64,000 bases of DNA. It comes from Candidatus Saccharimonadota bacterium (lineage in GTDB: Bacteria; Patescibacteriota; Saccharimonadia; Saccharimonadales; Saccharimonadaceae). Shown one piece after another: positions 32,582-41,100 of the stretch (positions within the stretch are counted from its first letter, which is position 1; the number at the start of each line of letters is the position of its first letter). The notes under the pieces are model-generated. The model had not been told where the DNA came from. It ran no database searches and saw only the letters and a program-made list of their open reading frames with translations. Made by a program: the position numbers and the translations under genes. The stretch is from the NCBI GenBank assembly GCA_017519305.1, contig JAFWSN010000002.1, positions 1-64,000 on the forward strand, written 5' to 3'.

Positions 32582-32596
32582 TTTTTTTACAAAAAA

Positions 32597-32848
32597 TTAC
32601 TTTTTGGCTTTTAATTTCACTAAGATAAACGAGATCAATCCAACCAGGACAGCTAATTGAATAGCGACTATTCCAGAAATAAGAACTAAGAAAGCGCCAC
32701 CGTCATAATTTCCATAAGTTGGGTTACTCTGAACAACGGCAAATACAAAAATACAAACGCCAACAACACCGGCCGCAAGTATTGCCCAAATAATGTTTCT
32801 AACTTTGTAGACCTTTGCTTTGAAGGCTTCTGTCTCTTTTTTGTTCAT
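32597..32848 (-). CDS. Small two-helix membrane protein, 83 aa
   Basis: MNKKETEAFKAKVYKVRN, then helices near residues 17-36 and 52-75, ending KLKAKK. AAAGGAGGAAAAA precedes the ATG, an excellent ribosome binding site. It follows rel by 11 bases on the same strand and is probably co-transcribed with parA-parB-rel. Function unknown. Confidence 0.65.
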   Translation of the reverse strand: MNKKETEAFKAKVYKVRNIIWAILAAGVVGVCIFVFAVVQSNPTYGNYDGGAFLVLISGIVAIQLAVLVGLISFILVKLKAKK

Positions 32849-32859
32849 TTTTTCCTCCT

Positions 32860-34320
32860 TTACTTTTTCTTCGGCGGAACAACACTAGTGCCGTCCTGGT
32901 TCAAGCGACGCATTAATTTTGCGCGCGCGTGTGATGTAAAAATTTTACTCAACCAAGAACTCTTTGGCGTTTGGTTTTTTGACGTCAAAATCTCTACAAT
33001 ATCAAAATTCTCAAGCGGTTTATTCAAGTTCGAAATCTTGCCGTTAATCTTTACGCCCACCACGTGATCACCAATTTCCGAGTGCAGACGATAGGCAAAG
33101 TCTAGCGGAAGTGACCCTTTAGGCAAATCTACAATATCGCCTTTCGGAGTATAAACGAAGATCTTATCGGCAAACAGATTAAGTTTTAGCTTATCAAGAT
33201 CCACCTTCTTCCCTTCGCGAAGAGCCGCTGCCGTCATCTGAAGCTCCGTAATCCAAAGCAAGTTCATCGGCAAGTGCTCAATCTTGCCCTTCTTATAGTT
33301 CTCTGTTACCTTCTGCTCATTATAATAGAAGCTCGCCGCAAGACCACGTTCAGCATACTCATGCATTTCTTTAGTACGAATCTGGAATTCCACCACGCGC
33401 TTATCAGACGTAATTACCGTCGTATGGATAGACTGATAACCATTATGCTTCGGCATTGCGATGTAATCCTTAATACGACCTGCCATTGGCGTATAAAGCG
33501 AATGGATAATGCCAAGCACCAGGTAACAAGTCGTCACGTCCTCTACAATGATGCGTAGCGCCGTTAAATCATAAATCTCATTGATGTTTTGATTGTGTTT
33601 GGCCATTTTCTTGTGAAGCGAATAAATCGACTTCACGCGACCAGAGATTTCAAAATCAATCTTCTCTTTTTTAAGGGCTTCAGTAATCTCACCTTCAATC
33701 TTTTTCAAACTCTTGCTTGCCGAACGGTTATACTTCTCAATCAAATCTTTCAAATATTCATAACGCTTCGGGTCAACATACTTAAATGCCAAATCAGCAA
33801 GCTCTACGCGGAGAAGACCCATGTTTAACCTATCTGCCAGCGGCGCAAATACTTCAAGGGTTTCCTTAGCGATCTTTTTCTGTTTATCCGGCGTCAAAGC
33901 CGACAGTGTACGTAAATTATGTAGACGGTCAGCGAGTTTAATGATAAGAACCCTAATGTCATCCCCAAGCGCAATCATCAAGCGCAAAAAGTTATTGCGC
34001 GTCTCTGGGAGATACGTATCAATATCACGCATGCCAGCGCGTGCGGTCGAAAGTTTCGTCACACCGTCCACGAGAAACGCCACCGATTCACCAAACTCAT
34101 TGCGGACATCATCGAGCGTCACCTCAGTATCTTCTACTACATCATGCAAAACTCCGGCAATAATCGTATCTTCATCCATTCCCCATTCTTCAAGAATCTT
34201 CTTTACGGCCAAAGGATGCACAATATAAGGCTCGCCAGTCTTTCTTAGCTGACCCTCGTGCGCCTTTTTAGCCATCGCGACGGCTTTTTCAATTCGCTCA
34301 GAGTCTTTTTTCTTGTCCAT
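32860..34320 (-). CDS. Bifunctional (p)ppGpp synthetase/hydrolase, short form
   Basis: Makes and degrades the alarmone (p)ppGpp. The HD hydrolase domain is intact (LHDVVEDT with HD at 59-60; ADRLHNLRT), the synthetase domain has RIKDYIAMPKHNGYQSIHTTV, and a TGS domain follows (IFVYTPKGDIVDLPKGSLPLDFAY). It stops at 486 aa, after TGS, without the helical, zinc-finger and ACT domains of full-length Rel (about 730 aa), so ribosome-based regulation is probably altered. It starts 1 base after parB; no Shine-Dalgarno is evident, suggesting coupling. Confidence 0.92.
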   Translation of the reverse strand: MDKKKDSERIEKAVAMAKKAHEGQLRKTGEPYIVHPLAVKKILEEWGMDEDTIIAGVLHDVVEDTEVTLDDVRNEFGESVAFLVDGVTKLSTARAGMRDIDTYLPETRNNFLRLMIALGDDIRVLIIKLADRLHNLRTLSALTPDKQKKIAKETLEVFAPLADRLNMGLLRVELADLAFKYVDPKRYEYLKDLIEKYNRSASKSLKKIEGEITEALKKEKIDFEISGRVKSIYSLHKKMAKHNQNINEIYDLTALRIIVEDVTTCYLVLGIIHSLYTPMAGRIKDYIAMPKHNGYQSIHTTVITSDKRVVEFQIRTKEMHEYAERGLAASFYYNEQKVTENYKKGKIEHLPMNLLWITELQMTAAALREGKKVDLDKLKLNLFADKIFVYTPKGDIVDLPKGSLPLDFAYRLHSEIGDHVVGVKINGKISNLNKPLENFDIVEILTSKNQTPKSSWLSKIFTSHARAKLMRRLNQDGTSVVPPKKK

Positions 34321-34321
34321 A

Positions 34322-35164
34322 TTATAGTTTTGAAATTAAATCTTTTAGCTCGGCTTCGTTTTTGCATTTAAAAGTTAAGCTGCGACCAGCCACCTTTACC
34401 ACTGCACCATATTTTGCCGACAAAGCATCTTCTTCTCTGCGATAAGTATCTTTCTTTACTAAGCTTGCTGAAGATTTTTTCTTGTTCTCAGACATGTAAC
34501 GCTCAACTTTGCGTGCCGTCCAACCTTCTTCGATAATCTTCGGCAAAACTTTGTTCACGAGTTCCGGATCAGCAGTTACGAGCGGGCGCATCACGCCCTC
34601 AGATAACTTCTCTTTTACGATCGTTTGTTTAATTTCATCCGAAAAATTCAAAAGCCTCATCGTGTTAAAGACAGATGATTCACTCTTGCCCACACGCGCT
34701 GCAATCTCTTTGGCGGTCAAGTTAAACTGAGATTTAAGCTTGGCATAAGCCGTAGCGAGTTCAATCGCGTTTAGATCTTCACGCTGAGCGTTCTCAATAA
34801 TTGCCAACTCCAAACGCTTTTGCAAATCAATCGAACGTACAATCGCCGGAATCTTATCAAGGCCAGCCAACTTAGAAGCACGCCAACGGCGTTCACCAGC
34901 AACAATTTTGTACTTACCCTCTTCTTTGGTAACGACAATTGGTTGCAATACGCCATGCTCTTTAATCGACGCTGCAAGAGCTTCAATGGCTTCTTTGTTA
35001 AACTCTTTGCGCGGCTGCTCATCGTCGCGAATAATATCGTCTAAAGGGATTTCTTTGAGTTCGCTACCAGCCTTATCTTCTTTGGCCGTTAAATCAAACT
35101 CATCGCTGAACATAACGTCAGTCGGAATTAAACTATCAAACCCACGCCCTAAGCCACTTTTCAT
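34322..35164 (-). CDS. parB: Chromosome partitioning protein ParB
   Basis: 280-aa Spo0J/ParB: the N-terminal CTPase domain (IPLDDIIRDDEQPRKEFNKE..., with the GERRWRASKLAGLDKIPAIV motif), a helix-turn-helix that binds parS (NLTAKEIAARVGKSESSVFNTMRLL), and a C-terminal dimerisation region. It overlaps parA by 4 bases (ATGA). I did not find a classical parS sequence (GTTTCACGTGAAAC-like) in the window. Confidence 0.94.
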   Translation of the reverse strand: MKSGLGRGFDSLIPTDVMFSDEFDLTAKEDKAGSELKEIPLDDIIRDDEQPRKEFNKEAIEALAASIKEHGVLQPIVVTKEEGKYKIVAGERRWRASKLAGLDKIPAIVRSIDLQKRLELAIIENAQREDLNAIELATAYAKLKSQFNLTAKEIAARVGKSESSVFNTMRLLNFSDEIKQTIVKEKLSEGVMRPLVTADPELVNKVLPKIIEEGWTARKVERYMSENKKKSSASLVKKDTYRREEDALSAKYGAVVKVAGRSLTFKCKNEAELKDLISKL

Positions 35165-35934
35165 TTGGTCCTTGCCTCCAATTCTTTAGTGAAATCGCGA
35201 TATGCCCTAGCCCCTTTTGAAAACTTGTCATAATCCCCCACTGGCACACCATGGCTTGGTGCCTCAGCCACACGTACGTTACGCGGAATAGTCGTCTTGA
35301 ATGTCAAATCCTTGAAATATTTACGGATCTCTTCATAAACTTGCGTTGAGAGCGAAGTACGCTTGTCATACATCGTAGCGAGCACGCCAATTAGTTGTAG
35401 TTTTGGATTAGCTTGCTTCATCACTAGTTTCATGCTCTCTAAAAGCTGCGCAACGCCTTCTAGGGCGTAAAATTCGGTCTGTACTGGCAACAACAAATAA
35501 TCCGCGGCAATCATGCCATTTACCGTCAGAAGCGACAAGGAAGGCGGCAAATCGATAATCACATAGTCATAATTATCTGCTACCTTACGCACCGCATCGC
35601 GTAGCCTTACAAACTTGCGTTGCATACTGGTAATTTCTACCTCGGCGTTAGCAAGTTCTGGGGTAGCTGGTGCTAAATCGAAATTCTTGTACTTGGTTGG
35701 GCGAATCGCCTCGGACATCTCTGCTGTGCCGAGCACCACTTCCGTCATCGTCATACCAAGAGCTTCCGTGTCAGCCTTATCGATGCCAAGACCAGACGTT
35801 GCATTGCCCTGCGGGTCAAAATCAATCAAAAGTGTTCTAAACTTATCCTTTGCTAGGTAATAAGCCAAATTAACTGCGGTAGTGGTTTTCCCAACTCCGC
35901 CTTTCTGATTCGTTACACATATTACCTTCACCAT
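35161..35934 (-). CDS. parA: Chromosome partitioning ATPase ParA
   Basis: 257-aa Walker-type ATPase that forms DNA-bound gradients to move ParB-parS complexes. The deviant Walker A is KGGVGKTT at 11-18; Walker A' and B follow as FDPQGNATSGLG and DYVIIDLPPSLSLL. The ATG at 35934 lies 9 bases after TGG-TATAAT (35944-35949), so the message has almost no leader. The promoter's upstream part overlaps the rplU terminator. Confidence 0.95.
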   Translation of the reverse strand: MVKVICVTNQKGGVGKTTTAVNLAYYLAKDKFRTLLIDFDPQGNATSGLGIDKADTEALGMTMTEVVLGTAEMSEAIRPTKYKNFDLAPATPELANAEVEITSMQRKFVRLRDAVRKVADNYDYVIIDLPPSLSLLTVNGMIAADYLLLPVQTEFYALEGVAQLLESMKLVMKQANPKLQLIGVLATMYDKRTSLSTQVYEEIRKYFKDLTFKTTIPRNVRVAEAPSHGVPVGDYDKFSKGARAYRDFTKELEARTK

Positions 35935-35949
35935 AATATATATATTATA

Positions 35950-35978
35950 CCATTAAAAAACGGGCGCTTGGCCCGTTT
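35950..35978 (-). terminator. Terminator of rplU, overlapping the parA promoter
   Basis: AAAAACGGGC-GCTTG-GCCCGTTTTT, T-runs on both strands. It ends the rplU transcript immediately before the parA -10. Confidence 0.85.
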
Positions 35979-35980
35979 TT

Positions 35981-36289
35981 TTAAGCAATCTTCGTGATTT
36001 GGATTTCCGAGTATTTCTGGCGATGACCAGTTTCGGTGTGAACACGTTTCTTTGAATGATAACGGATGACACGAACTTTTTCGCCGGCAACCTTTGGTTC
36101 CACCACTTTTGCTGAAACCTTCACGCCCTTAACGGTTGGAGTGCCGACTGTAGTCGTATCACCATCGATAAGAAGCAAAGCGTCAGTTTCGAGCTCTTTA
36201 GTGCCTTCCGGGAGGAGGTCCACCCGTAGGGTCTCTTTCTCTTCGACGAGATATTGCTTCCCGCCAACGAGGATAACTGCTTTCTTCAT
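35981..36289 (-). CDS. rplU: Ribosomal protein bL21
   Basis: 102-aa 50S protein with MKKAVILVGGKQYLVEEKETLRVDLL at the start and VRVIRYHSKKRVHTETGHRQKYSEIQI at the end. AAGGATTAAT precedes the ATG. It is transcribed alone; the usual neighbour rpmA (bL27) is not adjacent. Confidence 0.95.
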   Translation of the reverse strand: MKKAVILVGGKQYLVEEKETLRVDLLPEGTKELETDALLLIDGDTTTVGTPTVKGVKVSAKVVEPKVAGEKVRVIRYHSKKRVHTETGHRQKYSEIQITKIA

Positions 36290-36346
36290 ATTAATCCTTA
36301 ATTAGTTCCCTGTATTTTATCATACTTTTCGCGAATTGCCAAGCCC

Positions 36347-37300
36347 CTACGGATGGCGCTCCGCGTTTATTTTCCAAAACTTCTTAATCCCTTCAGGATC
36401 ACCATGCTCTCTGATGTATTCTTTCAAATCATCTATATTCTTTTTCTGTTTTGCGGTCACTTCATCTATTTTCGCCAACATCCCCTTATCAAACATATTC
36501 CTATAGCGCTCCAAACGACTCTCTCTTTCCTTCTGGTTTACAGTAAACACATCTATCAACATCATCTGGTTTGCATAAAACTTCTCGCTACTTATTGGCA
36601 CCTTCGGGATATCACGATACAAATGACCAACATAAAAATCTCTTAAGATTAAACATTTCCCACCCAAATACCAAGTCTTAAGCGACATAAATGGTTCTTC
36701 AAATCCATAACCAGCCAAACCAGAAAGACCTCTAATCTCTTCCCAGAAACTCTTTTTAAAGGCGTAAAAAGCCCCCAATACACAAGGCACTTCCATCAAC
36801 TCACCTTCAAAATCCTTCATATCGACAGACCACAGAGCGTTATATTCGGAACCCGGTTCGTCGTTTATCTTGATGCAGGCCGCAGAATTCCCCCTATTTT
36901 CCTCTTCTTTTCCAGGCACGATATTGGTTGTCCCAGAACACAAAATTATCCTAGGATTCTCGTCTAGAATTTTACAAACACGCTTGTTCCAATCTTGATC
37001 GAAAAAGCGCATATGCCCATCAATAAAAACAAACTTATCGGTTTTGCACCACCTTGCCCCCATCGTACGCGCAATGGCCGGACCTACTGACTTTGGATAC
37101 TTATGATATTCGCAATCATACTTCTCAGCGACCGCTTTGTAATCAACACCATCGTCACTGCCGTCATCCATCAAAATAATCGGTACCAAACTCTCGTCGG
37201 TAGTATCACGCACCGATTGTACGGTCTTTTCAACTTCATCGCCTTCATTTCTGAAGGCGATGATAACTGTCAATTTATTCTTTTCCGGCGTCGCCAGCAT
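36347..37300 (-). CDS. Family 2 glycosyltransferase (GalNAc-transferase-like)
   Basis: About 317 aa from ATG 37300 (MLATPEKNKLTVIIAFRNEG); an upstream ATG would overlap the preceding gene by 62 bases instead of 26. The GT-A domain has VIIAFRNEGDEVEKTV, MDDGSDDG and the FIDGHMRFF metal motif, recalling polypeptide N-acetylgalactosaminyltransferase-type enzymes. There are no membrane helices. Its coupling to the LPKTG-anchored protein and the Thr-rich 1845-aa protein makes glycosylation of surface Thr/Pro repeats an attractive but unproven role. Confidence 0.8.
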   Translation of the reverse strand: MLATPEKNKLTVIIAFRNEGDEVEKTVQSVRDTTDESLVPIILMDDGSDDGVDYKAVAEKYDCEYHKYPKSVGPAIARTMGARWCKTDKFVFIDGHMRFFDQDWNKRVCKILDENPRIILCSGTTNIVPGKEEENRGNSAACIKINDEPGSEYNALWSVDMKDFEGELMEVPCVLGAFYAFKKSFWEEIRGLSGLAGYGFEEPFMSLKTWYLGGKCLILRDFYVGHLYRDIPKVPISSEKFYANQMMLIDVFTVNQKERESRLERYRNMFDKGMLAKIDEVTAKQKKNIDDLKEYIREHGDPEGIKKFWKINAERHP

Positions 37301-38135
37301 TGTCGTGTTTATCCTGATCGATTTCTTTTGGTTCATTGACCGTCATATCGACAGGCTCGTTCATGACGCTAGCCGTGGTTTTCTTTAGAGCACGCCTTGT
37401 GCGATAAAGATAAAATGCGCCACCACAAATGCCCACCACGATTGCTACGGCCATTATAGCCTCAGCTGGACCAGTCTTAGGAAGTTCTTCTGGAATTTCT
37501 TCTTTGTAGACTTTGAATCTATAGATGACGTAGCCAGAGAATTCTGCACAACCATAGACCGTACCATTAGCTTCATTCACGCCAATTAAAGCGCCTTCAG
37601 CAGTGAATAGTGATGCTGGAAGCTCTGTACCATCTAGATCCCAGTCGTTGTGAATCAACGCCGTGCCAGGAATGTACTCAATTTTAAGATCTTCCTTTGC
37701 GGTAATATATGCTTCATCCCAAACCGAGTGAGGTTCGGCGGTATCGGACAAAATCTTTGCATAAATTGTACCCTTTTCGCCAGCAGCAATCTGCTTTGGG
37801 AAATCGGTTACAACTCTTGTATTTTTCGAAATGCCTTCGCCGGTCTCATTGGTTGAGCTAGCGGCATCGTTGTGATAGCCGATATAGACCATATAGATCT
37901 TTCCGTCTTCGAGTTCGACTTCGTTAGCGTAAGTGCCATCGTCCTCAGCAACTCTTACAAAATCACGCTCATCACCCAAAATCGGGTTATCGGTAATTGA
38001 GTTAAATGTAGCGTGCGGAGCTGGAGACTCCATTGTATATGTTTGGCGTTCTGGCCCCCAAGCCATCACCGCCGGCGACCATACCGTCGCAAGCCCCACC
38101 GCAAATGCTGCTACTATTATTTTTAGTTTTTTCAT
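37275..38135 (-). CDS. Secreted protein with an LPKTG sorting-like motif
   Basis: 286 aa. Signal peptide about 1-25 (MKKLKIIVAAFAVGLATVWS...AMA-like cut), an extracellular beta-rich domain (residues about 30-210), then EELPKTGP (LPKTG at 218-222), a membrane helix (about 225-243) and a basic YRTRRALKK stop. This is the arrangement of sortase substrates, although here about 40 further polar residues follow the helix. No sortase gene is in the window. AAAGGAGGCAAATG gives a strong ribosome binding site. It follows the 1845-aa gene by 15 bases. Confidence 0.78.
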   Translation of the reverse strand: MKKLKIIVAAFAVGLATVWSPAVMAWGPERQTYTMESPAPHATFNSITDNPILGDERDFVRVAEDDGTYANEVELEDGKIYMVYIGYHNDAASSTNETGEGISKNTRVVTDFPKQIAAGEKGTIYAKILSDTAEPHSVWDEAYITAKEDLKIEYIPGTALIHNDWDLDGTELPASLFTAEGALIGVNEANGTVYGCAEFSGYVIYRFKVYKEEIPEELPKTGPAEAIMAVAIVVGICGGAFYLYRTRRALKKTTASVMNEPVDMTVNEPKEIDQDKHDNAGDAGKE

Positions 38136-38150
38136 TTGCCTCCTTTATTA

Positions 38151-41100
38151 TTATTGTTGTTGTCTACTTCTTATTAATCTTAGATACTCGTCGATGTCTT
38201 CATCAGTCACCGGAACGGTTGTCGTTGGAACGTATGGAACTCCCGGCTCTTCAGTGATTGGTCCAGGCGCCGTCGTAGGCTGGCCAGGCACCGTTGGGGT
38301 AGGAGTTGGCAACTTACCATCACCAGGATTATTTCCAGGATCCATCGGAGTCGGTGTGACCTTCGGTGGTAACGTCGTTGGCAACGTAGTCGTAATGATT
38401 GGAGTTGTCGTTGGCAACGTAGTCGTAATGATTGGAGTTGTCGTTGGCAACGTAGTTGTAATCCTTGGCGTTGTTGTTGGCATCGTAGTCGTAATCCTTG
38501 GCGTTGTCGTCGGCATCGTAGTCGTAATTCTTGGTGTTGTTGTTGGCATCGTAGTCGTAATCCTTGGCGTTGTCGTCGGCATCGTAGTCGTAATTCTTGG
38601 TGTTGTTGTCGGCATCGTAGTTGTAATCACTGGAGTCGTCTTAATCATAGTCGTCGTGATGACCGGGGTAGTCCTAATTACTGGAGTCGTTGTGATAACT
38701 GGAGTAGTCCTGATTATCGTCGGGGTTGTTGTAGTAATCCTTGGTGGTCTCTTACCCTTCTGTTCACAAGCGAGAATGTCATAGGCAGGCTCTTTATTAT
38801 CTTTGCCATACATGAAGCCCTTGTTGCCAATATAGACCTTCTGGCCATCTACCATCTTGTAGTAGGTTACGGCTGTACGGTTCCTAGAAGCGTGAATGAA
38901 ATCAAGTGAGTTTTCATTGTTCAAATAGGTAGCCGTGCGGTCACCAAGTGTAACCATTTCAAGCTCAGCGCCAGCGAGATCGGTTCTCATCGTACCGAGT
39001 GTTCTATTGACCAACTTGTCGTACCAGTCAGCGTTCTCAGACAACTTCAACTTCTCGAGGAAGGCATTGAGTTCTTCCATAGTATCGATCTGACCATCCA
39101 CAATGCCGAATCTATTAGCAAGAACTTCTTGTGTAAAGCCAAGGTCAGTCATTACATCAGGCTCAAGCACGCCATAGGCCGAGGCATTCTGCATCAAGAC
39201 ATATGGGTTAGTTGCCGTTCTTACGAACATCTGATTGATGTAAGCTGCGCTCTCAGTAGAATCGATGAGACCATCGCCATTCACATCCAAGGTCATTGGT
39301 GTACCAACATAGGTAGCTTTTTCCTTGAACATGTAGTTCAAGCTGGCATCAAACTTCTCTTGGTAACCACCGGAGTAGGTATATTCTTTGATTTCTGCGC
39401 CATCCGCAAGCGTAATAGCACCAGCGCCACCAGTAGTTGTTTCCTTCATCATGTAAGGTACACGATCTGAGACATTAGTAGCGCGACCATTAAACGTTTC
39501 GGAAAGGTTACTAACGGTGTGGCCATTACCATCTACCGCAGCTTGGTTAATAATCTCATCTGGTTGTCCATTCTCGCCGTGTTTGATAACCGAGATGGCA
39601 TAGCCAGGGTGATCAACCTTTGAATTGATGACTGAGTCACCAGACAAAACCTTACCAGTATTAGTTGTGTAAGAAATGAACTGGTTGTCCTCAATCTTAG
39701 CTACGCGAACCGTACCAAGGAGCTTGGCGGTACCACCAGTACCAACGCGAGATGTATCAAGCACGCTAGCCGGAACGATTGCCTTACCGTTTACGATTTC
39801 GTACTCGAGTGGAGCACCTGGGCCATCACCATCAAGATCGATGTAAAGCTTAGCGCCACTTGGAATCTTGCCATCAACTGGCACTTCGTAGAGCTCCATA
39901 CCATCGTTTGGATGGACGACGATGTCTCGCTCAATACTGACTAGCTGTTGACTCTTATTCCAGTTAACATTATTAATGTTGATACCCTTTACCGCATTAG
40001 ATTGGCTATTAACATATTCAGATACGCTTACCGGAACATTCTTTTGACCAAATGTAGGGTCACGGGTCAACTCTACGCCGTATTGGCTCAATTTTGCGTT
40101 AGCCGTCTCAAAGTCAGCGTCATTTGCCAAATTCACACCGCGTTCTCTGCCACCACCAATGAGATACTCGCCTTCGTCAAGCTTACCGTTCTTGTTCACG
40201 TCAAAGCCAACACTCTGACCGCCGTTGTTGCTTTCCTCGATGAGCACCTGGCTATTAGCGCGTTGCCTATCGATTTCCATTTGTTCTGGCGTTCTAGTGT
40301 CTTTGATTTCTTCTTTAACTACTGGTTGCTGATTAACCGTTTCTTCAACCACAGCACCACCAACAGCCGCACTCTCAACATCGACAACGTTCAAACCAGA
40401 GAATTTCTTTCTGCCTTGTGCCAAATCGCGAATTTCTTCCTCGAGTTTATTGCCTCTGAATTTATCCATCACAATCGTGGCAGTAGCAGCAGTAAGACCA
40501 GCCAATGCGCCAGTCATAGCACCTCGGCCCATACGCCATGCAAATTGGTTACGCGCAATCTTGCCATAAACCTTGCTCAAATCGCTAAACTGTTCAGCTC
40601 TGCTTGTTGCAATTAGTTCTTCGACATTTTCGACGCCACCAGCTTTAAGCGCTTCAATAGCATCATTCATTGCCTTGAACATATCAGCTTTACCACGTTC
40701 AATTTTATCTCTACCGTTGTAAACAAATAGGTTTACCTTGCCAGCATGTTTTTCTTGAAGATCGAGTCGAGCCAAAATGCTAGCAATATCTTTAATCTTG
40801 GCTTGCTTTGCTTCTTCGCCCATATTACCAATATCACTCTTCAAATCCTCGATAGCCCCATCAACATTCAACATCAACTCAGTGAAGTCTCTGCCAAGCT
40901 TGCGACGCATACCTTCGTTCTTACCCTGCTTTTCTAGACCAAGTGCAGCATCGATATTTTCTTTAACCTGCTCTTTCTTAGCCCTAGAATATCCTCTTTG
41001 GAAACCAACACCAGTAGCGATAACTACTTTCATGCCAGCCATCACGATTTGCGAGTTGGTAATATGTTGAATCACGGCGCTCTTTGCTAAACCAACGGCC

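Noticed and set aside
33060-33080. CACGTG-containing site in rel as parS
   Set aside because: Only the 6-base core is present; the surrounding bases do not form the 16-base parS palindrome.
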